Of a DNA stretch of 64,000 nucleotides, positions 46,100 through 53,994 are shown piece by piece; the stretch's first letter is position 1, and the number at the start of each line of letters is the position of its first letter. Under the pieces are notes generated by a model. The model made no database searches. It was not told the DNA's origin and saw only the letters and a program-made list of their open reading frames with translations. A program made the translations under genes and the position numbers. Origin of the DNA: Halomonas sp. SpR8 (GTDB lineage: Bacteria; Pseudomonadota; Gammaproteobacteria; Pseudomonadales; Halomonadaceae); contig NZ_JAUAMC010000010.1 of the NCBI RefSeq assembly GCF_031010195.1, forward strand, positions 83,841 to 147,840, read 5' to 3'.

Positions 46100-46390
46100 A
46101 TGTTTAACGAATTTGTGAAAAAAGCAGCCGTAGTAGGTCTTTCATTTGGTTTACTGGCTAGCCCGCTGGCATTTGCACATATGTCTATTGAAGCTAATCA
46201 AGATATTACAGCAAATGATGAGCCCATTCATGCCCAGTCACACCGCTCAACCGACCAAACAGATTTTAGCCCATCAGACCTAATGTATGACGAAGGAGAT
46301 CGTCCTATGGTTGTTAAGGCTGAGTCCACTAGCACGAACGCTCAGGCTACCTACACGCCAAAAGACTTAATCCGCGAAAATGGATCATGA
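46100..46390 (+). CDS. small secreted acidic protein, paralogue 2
   Basis: A 96-residue protein with signal peptide KKAAVVGLSFGLLASPLAFA, cleaved near residue 26. The mature chain has two motif copies: SPSDLMYDEGDR and TPKDLIRENGS. AGGAG lies 8 nt before the ATG at 46100, which is chosen over in-frame upstream ATGs because it begins the same signal peptide as the paralogues. It has His and Ser/Thr-rich spacers and no Cys. Function is unknown. A second copy of the structured RNA follows it. Confidence 0.8.
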   Translation: MFNEFVKKAAVVGLSFGLLASPLAFAHMSIEANQDITANDEPIHAQSHRSTDQTDFSPSDLMYDEGDRPMVVKAESTSTNAQATYTPKDLIRENGS

Positions 46391-46919
46391 AACGTTCGGT
46401 AAATAAAAATTTGCAATAACGTAGGAGTACATTACGTTAAAAGCGTGAGTTAAACATGCAAGCGCATGTCACTCCGGTAAGGATGCACTAAGAGCCAAAT
46501 GAAACTAACGCAATTGAAGCGCTGGTCAGGGTTAAATCCCAAGGTTTGGGGCCCGCAAAAGGGGAGGAGGCTAGCGTTAGACATTGCCAAAAAATATGTT
46601 TTTTAGACCCTGCTAATGCGGGGTCTGATGTTTGCAAGTAGTCAAAATGTTTCTTAACGGCTACTAGGGCCTGTTGACGTTTCATCATGAAGCGCTGGGC
46701 CCGTTTTTATCCTTGGCGGCGCAGCCATCGTCCATTTGGAATCACTATACGTCTCACCTCCTGCCTTGCTGTGAATTAAAATGGGCACTAATAAAACGTA
46801 GGGTTAGCTGCAAAAGAATGCCATATCTGCAACGAATATAGTGAAAGTGATGTCTATATACGCATAGTACAGGCCGGTTTTACGAGCATTCCGGCATTTA
46901 GCAGCCAAAGGAGAAGGGC
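46391..46919 (+). other. intergenic stretch between paralogues 2 and 3
   Basis: It contains structured RNA copy 2 (46518-46626) and then about 290 bp in which I see no gene. A reading frame on the minus strand here only shadows the RNA element. Confidence 0.6.
46518..46626 (+). ncRNA. putative structured RNA, copy 2
   Basis: AGCGCTGG (46518-46525) pairs with CTAGCGTT (46571-46578) in the position of the copy 1 outer stem, with different bases on the 5' arm. The inner hairpin is CCCA/TGGG where copy 1 has TCCA/TGGA, a compensated change. A final hairpin AGACCCTGC-TAAT-GCGGGGTCT (46605-46626) resembles the copy 1 terminator but has a poor T run. A competing stem CTAACGC (46505-46511) with GCGTTAG (46574-46580) would exclude the outer stem, so two folds are possible. 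Confidence 0.55.
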
Positions 46920-47249
46920 ATGTTATTTAAAGAAGTGGGTAAAAAAGTTGCTATTGTAGGCATTTCATTTGGTTTAATTGCTAGTCCCCTGGCAATGGCG
47001 CAATCCTCCATTGAGTTGAACCAAGAACGTTCGGTCGGTTCGGATGTAATCGATAAGCCTCAGTCACACCGGCCATCAAATGACGCTCAAGTTTCACCTG
47101 GTAACTTAAATCGTGATGAAGGTGACAGCTTAGATTTCTCACCATCCAGTAGTGCTATCGATAATGATGAACAAGCTTCACAGCGTGTGAAAGAAGGTTA
47201 TAGCACCACCGATTTGAACCGTGATGAGGGCGATAGTACCGACTGGTAA
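46920..47249 (+). CDS. small secreted acidic protein, paralogue 3
   Basis: A 109-residue protein preceded by AAAGGAGAAGGGC. Signal peptide KKVAIVGISFGLIASPLAMA is cut near residue 28. The mature chain shows the clearest repeat: SPGNLNRDEGDS and STTDLNRDEGDS about 40 residues apart. Overall acidic, no Cys. It lacks the 15-nt leader and the RNA element of the other two, and ends at a strong terminator. Unknown family, clearly homologous to the two preceding genes. Confidence 0.8.
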   Translation: MLFKEVGKKVAIVGISFGLIASPLAMAQSSIELNQERSVGSDVIDKPQSHRPSNDAQVSPGNLNRDEGDSLDFSPSSSAIDNDEQASQRVKEGYSTTDLNRDEGDSTDW

Positions 47250-47275
47250 GTGATTGTCTGAAGGTAACTCAAGTT

Positions 47276-47309
47276 CCGCAAAGACCTCGCCGACGCGAGG
47301 TCTTTGCGG
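47276..47309. terminator. strong bidirectional terminator between paralogue 3 and cysZ
   Basis: A perfect 15-bp stem (47276-47290 with 47295-47309) closes on the tetraloop CGAC. The stem contains AAAGACC/GGTCTTT, giving short T runs for either direction. It separates two convergent genes. Confidence 0.85.
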
Positions 47310-47346
47310 TTATCAATATTTAAAAATGCCTTAAGGGGTGATTATC

Positions 47347-48090
47347 TCACAGCGGTTTAATGTTGCGCGCGTCATGACATGCGTCTCTATAGTGGGCGTC
47401 CCACATCAGTACGGCGCCTGCCACCGCACCGGGAATCAAAAATAGATTGGCTAGGGGAATCCAGGTGATGAGCGTGATTAACCCGCCGTAGCTGAGACTT
47501 TGCCACCAGCGTTTCGAGAGCCGTTGGCGCATGTCGGTAAAGGACACCTTGTTGTTATCCATGGGGTAATCTAAATAAGTGATGGCCATCACCCAGGCAG
47601 AAAATAGCGCCCACAGTAGCGGCGCAACTAAATTGACGCCTGGTATCCAGCTAATCACAAACAGGCCGGCGGCACGCGGCAAGATATAGGCGAGCTTAAC
47701 AAGCTCCCGGCCAAGAGCATCAATCGCTGTTTTGGTAAGGCTGCGGTCATCCGTCGGTTCACGGCCGGTCACCTGTACTTCAACCTTAGCGGCTAAAAAG
47801 CCGTAAAAAGGCGCTGCAATGAAACTGGTCACCAGCGTAAATGTGAAAAACACCACGACTAACAGGCTAATCACAAAGAGCGGCCAAATAAGCCACGATA
47901 GCCAATCTAGCCAAGTAGGCACCATGTTCATCCAGTGAGCCAACCAGCCATCAAAGCGGTTGAATACAAAGCTGAACATGCCCACATAGACAATTAGGTT
48001 GACCAGGATAGGTAGGAAAATATAGCGGCGCATGCCCGACTGATACACACAGCGTGTACCTCGGCTAAACGCAGTAACAGCATCCAGCAT
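47347..48090 (-). CDS. cysZ: CysZ-type sulfate permease/EI24 family membrane protein
   Basis: A 247-residue inner-membrane protein with about four long hydrophobic segments (YIFLPILVNLIVYVGMFSFVF, WPLFVISLLVVVFFTFTLVTSFIAAPFYGFLAA and a PRAAGLFVISWIPGVNLVAPLLWALFSAW region). The pattern is that of CysZ, which imports sulfate for cysteine synthesis. ACAAGGAG precedes the start. It stands alone downstream of phoU and is separated from it by a hairpin. Confidence 0.88.
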   Translation of the reverse strand: MLDAVTAFSRGTRCVYQSGMRRYIFLPILVNLIVYVGMFSFVFNRFDGWLAHWMNMVPTWLDWLSWLIWPLFVISLLVVVFFTFTLVTSFIAAPFYGFLAAKVEVQVTGREPTDDRSLTKTAIDALGRELVKLAYILPRAAGLFVISWIPGVNLVAPLLWALFSAWVMAITYLDYPMDNNKVSFTDMRQRLSKRWWQSLSYGGLITLITWIPLANLFLIPGAVAGAVLMWDAHYRDACHDARNIKPL

Positions 48091-48115
48091 GATGGGGGAA
48101 CTCCTTGTGATTCAA

Positions 48116-48144
48116 ACGTCCAGGCGGCTAAACGGCCTGGACGT
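48116..48144 (-). terminator. hairpin after phoU
   Basis: A 10-bp perfect stem ACGTCCAGGC (48116-48125) with GCCTGGACGT (48135-48144), loop of 9 nt. Read on the minus strand it follows the phoU stop and has a short TTTG tail, so it likely ends the pst-phoU transcript before cysZ. Confidence 0.6.
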
Positions 48145-48169
48145 ATTGCAGGAGGAAACCCCTATCAGG

Positions 48170-48895
48170 TCAAGACTTTTTTAGCACTTTCGGATCCAGA
48201 TCGTCGGTGTCGCTATGGCGAATATCCAATCCTTTGACGAGATAGACCACGTACTCAGCGAGGTTATCGGCGTGGTCACCCACCCGCTCCAGCGCGCGCA
48301 GTACCCACATGATGCTGAGTACGGAAGTAATTGAACGTGAGTCTTCCATCATAAAGGTCATTAACGAGCGCATCGCGCTGCTGTACTCGTCGTCTACCAG
48401 TTCATCTTCGCGCACCACCTGCATGGCAAGGTCGGTATCAAAGCGGGCAAAGGCGGTGAGCGCATCGCGGAGCATTTTACGCACGTGCTCGCTGATGTGA
48501 CGCACTTCCACCAAGCCGCGAATGGTACTGGTGTTTTCACTCAGTAGTAGCGCGTTGCGGGCGATTTTGCTGGCTTCATCGCCAATGCGCTCAAGGTCTG
48601 AGGTGGCGCGAATAACGGCCAGCACCAGACGCAAATCAGATGCTGCAGGCTGGCGGCGCGCCAGTACGCGGGTGCACTCGTCATCAATTTGCAACTGCAG
48701 GTCGTTGACCTGACGGTCATTGTCACGCACCTGCTCGGCCAAGCGAGTATCGCCCTCCAGTAGGGCAAAGACAGCATCCTGCACTTGTTTTTCCACCAGA
48801 CCGCCCATGGCCATCAGGTGGGTCTTCAGCTCTTCCAGCTCCTGGTTGAACTGGCGAGAGATATGCTGGCTGTGAGAGTCGCTAGTAATATCCAT
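48170..48895 (-). CDS. phoU: phosphate signalling protein PhoU
   Basis: A 241-residue protein of two similar three-helix bundles. The metal-binding Glu/Asp sequences of each are visible: IRATSDLERIGDEASKIA (about 90-107) and MWVLRALERVGDHADNLAEY (about 194-213). It keeps PhoR in its off state when phosphate is plentiful and tempers Pst transport. It is the last gene of pstC-pstA-pstB-phoU. Confidence 0.96.
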   Translation of the reverse strand: MDITSDSHSQHISRQFNQELEELKTHLMAMGGLVEKQVQDAVFALLEGDTRLAEQVRDNDRQVNDLQLQIDDECTRVLARRQPAASDLRLVLAVIRATSDLERIGDEASKIARNALLLSENTSTIRGLVEVRHISEHVRKMLRDALTAFARFDTDLAMQVVREDELVDDEYSSAMRSLMTFMMEDSRSITSVLSIMWVLRALERVGDHADNLAEYVVYLVKGLDIRHSDTDDLDPKVLKKS

Positions 48896-48926
48896 GGAGC
48901 ACTCCTGACGTTCCCGTCGTTAAGGC

Positions 48927-49742
48927 CTAGGTGATGCGGCCGGTGATGTAGTTTTCGGTGTGTTGCAAACGGGGATTGGTGAAGACTTGATCGGTAGGCC
49001 CGTATTCAACCAGCTCACCTTGGTGCAAAAAGGCGGTGTAATCTGACACCCGCGCTGCTTGTTGCATATTGTGGGTAACCAGCACCAGCGTTAGCTCTGA
49101 CTTGAGATTACGGATCAACTCCTCAATTTTGAGGGTTGATATGGGGTCAAGTGCTGACGCGGGTTCATCCAGCAGCAGCACGTCGGGCTGTACTGCCAAG
49201 GTGCGGGCAATCACCAGACGCTGCTGCTGACCGCCGGAAAGCTGCCAAGCGGAGCGGTGCAGGCGGTCTTTTACCTCATCCCACAGGGCCGCGGAGGAGA
49301 GCGCCCACTCGATAATATCGTCGCGTTTGCGCTTAGGCAGGCGCCCTTGCAAGCGCAGGCCAAAGGCAACGTTTTCATAGATCGACATAGGGAAGGGGTT
49401 GGGGGTTTGAAACACCATCCCGACACGCCGCCGCAGCTCGGTTACATTCATTTGCGGGTCATAAATATCTTGCCCTTCAAGCGTGATTTGACCGCTATGC
49501 ATCACCGATTCATTAAGATCGTGCAAGCGGTTAATCGCCCTTAATAGCGTCGACTTACCACACCCTGACGGGCCAATAAACGCTGTCACCCGGTGGCGGG
49601 GAACGCTCAGGGTTAAGTCACGCAGCGCCTCTTTCCCCGCATAGGCGAGGCTTAGGTGATCAATGCTCAGGCAGCAGCTTTCAGATGAAAAGTGCGTCAC
49701 TGGTGCCTGAGAGGTATTAGCTGAATGTAATGGTGCTAGCAT
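48927..49742 (-). CDS. pstB: phosphate ABC transporter ATP-binding protein
   Basis: A 271-residue ABC ATPase energising phosphate uptake. Walker A is [18 protein letters not shown] (about 56-73), the signature is LSGGQQQRL (about 168) and Walker B is [13 protein letters not shown] (about 187). An N-terminal extension of some 25 residues precedes the core. It overlaps the pstA end by 7 bp. Confidence 0.96.
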   Translation of the reverse strand: MLAPLHSANTSQAPVTHFSSESCCLSIDHLSLAYAGKEALRDLTLSVPRHRVTAFIGPSGCGKSTLLRAINRLHDLNESVMHSGQITLEGQDIYDPQMNVTELRRRVGMVFQTPNPFPMSIYENVAFGLRLQGRLPKRKRDDIIEWALSSAALWDEVKDRLHRSAWQLSGGQQQRLVIARTLAVQPDVLLLDEPASALDPISTLKIEELIRNLKSELTLVLVTHNMQQAARVSDYTAFLHQGELVEYGPTDQVFTNPRLQHTENYITGRIT

Positions 49743-51160
49743 TCGTTTCCCCGTTGACGGCTAAGATAATGACGCAGAAATATGGCAGTTATATTAAGCA
49801 TCAGCACAATTAACACTAAAAGTAGCGCCGTGGCGTAAACCAGTGGAATAGCGGCCTGCACATCTTCGCCGTGAAAGGCGGTATCAAATAGATGATAGCC
49901 AAGGTGCATAAACTTGCGCTCTAAATGCAGATAAGGAAACTCACCATCGATGGGCATTTGTGGCGCGAGCTTTGCGACCCCAACGAGCATTAATGGCGCC
50001 ACTTCGCCCGCCGCACGGGCGACCGCTAAAATAACCCCTGTCAGCATCGCCGGAGCGGCCATGGGCAGCACGATGCGGGTGAGCATCTCTAAGCGCGTAG
50101 CACCGAGTGCCACGGCCCCTTCACGCTGAGCTTCAGGAATACGGGCCAGGCCCTCTTCTGTTGCCACAATCACCACCGGCAAGGTTAGCAGTGCGAGGGT
50201 TAACGAAGCCCATAGCAGGCCGCCAGTGCCGAATGTGGGTGAGGGTAGGGTGTCACTGAAAAACCACTCATCCAGCGAGCCGCCAATGCCGTAAACAAAC
50301 ACCCCCAAGCCAAATACTCCATACACAATTGACGGTACGCCGGCCAGATTGCGCACACCTATGCGCACGAGGCGAGTCAGCCGCCCTTGGTGAGCGATTT
50401 CATTGAGATAAATGGCCGCCAGTACACCGAAGGGTGTGACGATAACGGACATTAAAATCACCATTAGCACGGTGCCAAAAATCGCTGGCCACACGCCGCC
50501 GTGAGTATTGGCTGCCCGTGGGCCTTCGCTCAAAAATCGCCAGACCCCTTCACCCCAGGCGTAGGTTTTCTGCCGCCAGGCCATAGTGTTAGGGGCTTGA
50601 GCGCTAGCCACATTGGCAAGCGGTTGGCGTAAGGTTTGGCCATCCACAGTGGTGAGCAGCAGTTGGCCCGCTTGGCGCTGGCTAGCGGGAAGCGCCAAAA
50701 GAGCCGTCAGTTGCTGCCAAGCAGCATCTCCCGCCCAGCGCTGATCGCCTTGCTCAATGGCCACTAAATGGCCAATAAAGTCGCCCCAGGGGCTGCGATC
50801 AATACGAATCAGGTCGGTTGGTTGGGCGCGTTCGACAATTTGCTCGATGGCCACCCAGCGCCAGCGAGCGCCTTCGATATCCTGATTGCCGGTGAAGTAG
50901 AGGCGTTCATCTCCCTCCTGCTGGGGCAGCGGGACCTCGCGTACGGCATGGCCTGCGAAAGTTTCGCCCGAACTAAGGGTGACCTCTTCCAGCGTGGCGG
51001 GCCAGAAGTGCCCGAGCCCGCGCACCAGCAGTAGCGTTAGCAAGGCGCCCAGCATCAGCAGGGAAAGCGCGACGCTGGCCGCGCATAGCCAAGGCCATAA
51101 CGTATTTAATCGGCTGAAGCGAGCAGCGCGGGAGACTACCCTGGCCGAGGCAGACGTCAT
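49736..51160 (-). CDS. pstA: phosphate ABC transporter permease PstA
   Basis: A 474-residue permease. The transport core lies in the last 280 residues ([23 protein letters not shown], then the EAA loop [25 protein letters not shown]). Between the first membrane segment (about 25-50) and the core is an insert of about 150 residues, probably periplasmic, also seen in Pseudomonas-type PstA. It overlaps pstC by 4 bp and pstB by 7 bp. Confidence 0.95.
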   Translation of the reverse strand: MTSASARVVSRAARFSRLNTLWPWLCAASVALSLLMLGALLTLLLVRGLGHFWPATLEEVTLSSGETFAGHAVREVPLPQQEGDERLYFTGNQDIEGARWRWVAIEQIVERAQPTDLIRIDRSPWGDFIGHLVAIEQGDQRWAGDAAWQQLTALLALPASQRQAGQLLLTTVDGQTLRQPLANVASAQAPNTMAWRQKTYAWGEGVWRFLSEGPRAANTHGGVWPAIFGTVLMVILMSVIVTPFGVLAAIYLNEIAHQGRLTRLVRIGVRNLAGVPSIVYGVFGLGVFVYGIGGSLDEWFFSDTLPSPTFGTGGLLWASLTLALLTLPVVIVATEEGLARIPEAQREGAVALGATRLEMLTRIVLPMAAPAMLTGVILAVARAAGEVAPLMLVGVAKLAPQMPIDGEFPYLHLERKFMHLGYHLFDTAFHGEDVQAAIPLVYATALLLVLIVLMLNITAIFLRHYLSRQRGNEC

Positions 51161-52275
51161 GATATGCCTCCCATCTGACGGTAACGGCGGCGCAGGCGTT
51201 GGCGGACGACCTCGGCCAGGGTGTTGACCAGAAACGTGAAAATAAATAGCACCAGCGCGGCTAAAATAAGCAGGTGGTAGGTCTGACCACCGGGTGACGC
51301 TTCAGGTAACTCGATGGCGATAGCTGCCGCCATGGAGCGCATGCCCTCGAAGGGGCTGGCGCTAAACAGGGCGGTATTGCCGCTGGCCATGAGGACAATC
51401 ATGGTTTCGCCCACTGCCCGACCCGCCCCAATCATCACCGCCGAGAAAATCCCCGGGCCTGCGGCCGTCAGCGCTACTTTCCAGAGAGCCTGCCAGCGGC
51501 TGGCGCCCAGCGCCTGGGCGCCCTCAATTAAGCTGGCAGGCACATCGGCGAGGGCATCTTCTGCCAGTGAATAGATGCTGGGAATGACCGCAAAGCCCAT
51601 GGCAATGCCAACTATCATGGCATTACGGGTGGCGTAATCGATACCAAAGCGCTGGTCGAGCAGGTGGCGTAAGTCGCCACCTAACCACTGCTGCTCGAAC
51701 CATGGGGCGAGCCATAGCGCTATCGCTACCATGAAGACCAGCCAGGGCACTAGCCACAGGCCCGCCCAGGAGAGCGGTAAGCGACGGCGTAGGCGTGTTT
51801 TAGCCAGTTGCCAAAGCAAGCCGGCCAGCCCAGCACTGAGCGGCAGCCAAATAATCAGCACTAAAGCGCTGGTTAAATGGCGTTCCACCCACGGCGCCAA
51901 AATGAGCCCGGCAATAAAGCCAACCACCACACCAGGCACAGCCTCCATCATTTCTAACGCCGGTTTAATGCGCGTTCGCAGGCGCGGCGACATAAACAGC
52001 GCCGAGTAGATCGCCGCGCCTAAGGCCACAGGAATGGCAAACAGCAGTGCGGCGAGGGCGGCCTTTAAGGTGCCCCATGCCAGGGGTGAGAGCTTTGCCA
52101 AGGCTAAGGTGTCGCCAATCGCCAGCAGCGGGAGCGCTTCCCATACCAAAAAGATGCCGATTGCCAGAATCGCGAGCAGTACACCCACGCCGCCTGCGGT
52201 AATTAACCCGGTGGCCACGCGATCCTGCAACAGGCGCAGCGGCTGTCGAGCAGAGGTTAACCGAGGTGGAGTCAT
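51157..52275 (-). CDS. pstC: phosphate ABC transporter permease PstC
   Basis: About 372 residues, with six or more membrane segments and the EAA loop EGAQALGASRWQALWKVALTAAGPG (about 248-272). It pairs with PstA to form the membrane channel. The ATG at 52275 is taken because the first family-like residues (SARQPLRLLQDRVATGL) follow; a start at 52317 is possible. A Pho box lies about 110 bp upstream. It is the first gene of the pst-phoU unit. Confidence 0.94.
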   Translation of the reverse strand: MTPPRLTSARQPLRLLQDRVATGLITAGGVGVLLAILAIGIFLVWEALPLLAIGDTLALAKLSPLAWGTLKAALAALLFAIPVALGAAIYSALFMSPRLRTRIKPALEMMEAVPGVVVGFIAGLILAPWVERHLTSALVLIIWLPLSAGLAGLLWQLAKTRLRRRLPLSWAGLWLVPWLVFMVAIALWLAPWFEQQWLGGDLRHLLDQRFGIDYATRNAMIVGIAMGFAVIPSIYSLAEDALADVPASLIEGAQALGASRWQALWKVALTAAGPGIFSAVMIGAGRAVGETMIVLMASGNTALFSASPFEGMRSMAAAIAIELPEASPGGQTYHLLILAALVLFIFTFLVNTLAEVVRQRLRRRYRQMGGIS

Positions 52276-52383
52276 AGCGTTATCATGGCAAAACCAGGGG
52301 GCCAAATAGCGGATCAATCGCTAGTGATATAAGTATGTCTAGAAAAAAACGCACCCGATACCTCCTTACCTTAAGGCAATTTT

Positions 52384-52401
52384 ATGACATTTAGATGACA
52401 G
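52384..52401 (-). promoter_or_regulatory. Pho box upstream of pstC
   Basis: On the minus strand CTGTCAT, then CTAA, then ATGTCAT form a Pho box (plus-strand positions 52395-52401 and 52384-52390). It lies between the pstS-like gene and pstC and would drive pstCAB-phoU separately from the binding protein. Confidence 0.85.
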
Positions 52402-52405
52402 CGAC

Positions 52406-53377
52406 TTACTGGATTTGCTGGGCATTAAGGACATCCGTGGTTAAGGGGACAAATCCAGAAGCGCGAGCAATCTGTTGGCCCTCATCGGATAGAATCAGCG
52501 CAAGTAGCGCCTCCTCGGCTGGTGGTAACGTCTCTCCAGGCGGTAGGTTCACGTAGAGATAAAGGTAGCGCGACAGCGGGTAATCGCCGTTCTGTATCGC
52601 CGCTTCATCAGGCGGTACCGCCGTGCCGTCATCGTTATACAGACTGACCGCATGCACGGCGGGAGTAAGGTGATTAAACCCAGCGTAACCCATTGCATTG
52701 GCCGACTCTCCTACGGCGGCGACCACCGCTGATGAGCCGGGGTGTTCGCTGATATCGCTGCGAAATTGCCCGTCGCATAACGCCCGCTCTTGAAATAGCC
52801 CGTGGGTGCCCGAGGCAAGGTTGCGCCCATGCAAGGCAATCCGGCCAAATGACCAGTCACGCGTTGCAGGAAGCTGCTCCCAGCGTCTGATCGGTGTTTC
52901 GCCACCACAGGCGCGCGAGGTTGAGAAAATGGCGTCGACCTGCTGGCGAGTGAGCGCGCGCAGCGGATTATGGCGATGTACGACCACAATAAGCGCATCA
53001 CGGGCGACCTTTAATTCCAGCGGCGGGTAGCCATAGCGCTCAATAAAATTATCGCGCTCGTCAGCCGTCATCGGGCGGGACATCGGCCCAAGCCGAGTGG
53101 TGCCCGCCATCAGCGCTGGCGGCGCGCTAGCGGAGCCACTGGCTTGAAATTGCAGCGTAACGTCAGGGTGGCGGGTCGTGAGAGTTTCCCCCCAGCGTAG
53201 CATTAGCCCCGCCATGGTGTCGGAGCCCACCGCGCCCAAGGTGCCGCTAATAGCTGCTGGCTGCCCCGAGGCCAAGGGGGCTACCAGTGCCAGGATGATC
53301 ACCATCCAGCGCAATAAAAAGCGCTTTAGAGGTAAAGGGGATGCCTGAGTTAAAAGAGTATGCACAGGAGTGTTCAA
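52406..53377 (-). CDS. pstS: PstS-family phosphate-binding protein
   Basis: A 323-residue periplasmic binding protein with a signal sequence (RWMVIILALVAPLASGQPA, cleaved near 40). GAVGSDTMAGLMLRW, FQASGSASAPPALMAGTTRLGPMSRPM and the SGTHGLFQERALC region are PstS-like phosphate-contact segments. It should deliver phosphate to PstC-PstA. It is read toward pstC but has its own gap and a Pho box stands after it, so the two may be transcribed separately. No clear Pho box was found before it. Confidence 0.85.
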   Translation of the reverse strand: MNTPVHTLLTQASPLPLKRFLLRWMVIILALVAPLASGQPAAISGTLGAVGSDTMAGLMLRWGETLTTRHPDVTLQFQASGSASAPPALMAGTTRLGPMSRPMTADERDNFIERYGYPPLELKVARDALIVVVHRHNPLRALTRQQVDAIFSTSRACGGETPIRRWEQLPATRDWSFGRIALHGRNLASGTHGLFQERALCDGQFRSDISEHPGSSAVVAAVGESANAMGYAGFNHLTPAVHAVSLYNDDGTAVPPDEAAIQNGDYPLSRYLYLYVNLPPGETLPPAEEALLALILSDEGQQIARASGFVPLTTDVLNAQQIQ

Positions 53378-53495
53378 ACAAGCGTCCTCTTATGGTTAAC
53401 TGAATCCATTCACTGGTGTTGCGATGCAGCAACAGCCATTAACAACGTGACGCCCTGCAACGTTTACAACAATAAACTGACTAAGCGACGAACTC

Positions 53496-53912
53496 ATGAC
53501 TCTTTTGGAAACCGATTTGGACGACGCTCCCGCCCCGCAAGGGCAGCTTACTTTAAAATTACTGGCTTCCCGCCAAGATACCAATTTTTATGGTGATATA
53601 CCCGGAGGCTGGCTGGTCAACCAGATGGATCAAGCGGCCGAGCTGGCTGCCGGGCGTGAAGCGGGTGGCCGCACGGCGACTGTGGCGATTGAGGCCATGG
53701 ACTTTCTAAGCCCGGTGCGCGTGGGCTCAATGGTCAGCGTTTACACCCAGGTACAAGAGATTGGCCATAGCTCGATCAAAATTGACGTAGAGGTCTGGGT
53801 GCGTCCGCCCTATGGGCAGCGTATAGAAGAGCGTCAGAAAGTCACTGAAGCGCGCTTTGTGATGGTCGCATTGGACGATAACGGACGCATCCGCGCGGTG
53901 CATAGCGACTAA
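53496..53912 (+). CDS. acyl-CoA thioesterase (YciA-like hotdog)
   Basis: A 138-residue hotdog-fold protein. TNFYGDIPGGWLVNQMDQAAELAA (about 29-52) holds the hotdog helix and catalytic Asp, and VAIEAMDFLSPVRVGSMVSVYTQV follows. Such enzymes hydrolyse acyl-CoA to fatty acid and CoA. It diverges from pstS and converges with the TRAP gene at a strong terminator. Confidence 0.9.
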   Translation: MTLLETDLDDAPAPQGQLTLKLLASRQDTNFYGDIPGGWLVNQMDQAAELAAGREAGGRTATVAIEAMDFLSPVRVGSMVSVYTQVQEIGHSSIKIDVEVWVRPPYGQRIEERQKVTEARFVMVALDDNGRIRAVHSD

Positions 53913-53940
53913 TTCCACCATCAAAACCTCGCCGTAAATA

Positions 53941-53969
53941 GCCAAAGGGCGCTTAGTGCGCCCTTTGGC
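53941..53969. terminator. bidirectional terminator between thioesterase and TRAP gene
   Basis: A 12-bp perfect stem GCCAAAGGGCGC (53941-53952) with GCGCCCTTTGGC (53958-53969), loop TTAGT. It lies between two convergent genes. Confidence 0.85.
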
Positions 53970-53994
53970 CGTGCTTGTCGTTTAGCCTAACGCT

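Noticed and set aside
46505..46580. Integron attC-like ends (CTAACGC and GCGTTAGAC) around the structured element, suggesting gene cassettes.
   Set aside because: Copy 1 has GTTAGTC, which breaks the attC consensus, the 5' boxes do not match, and the following gene starts hundreds of bases away behind a terminator.
46488..46688. A 66-residue minus-strand frame in the gap after paralogue 2.
   Set aside because: It overlies the structured RNA element and has no counterpart over copy 1.
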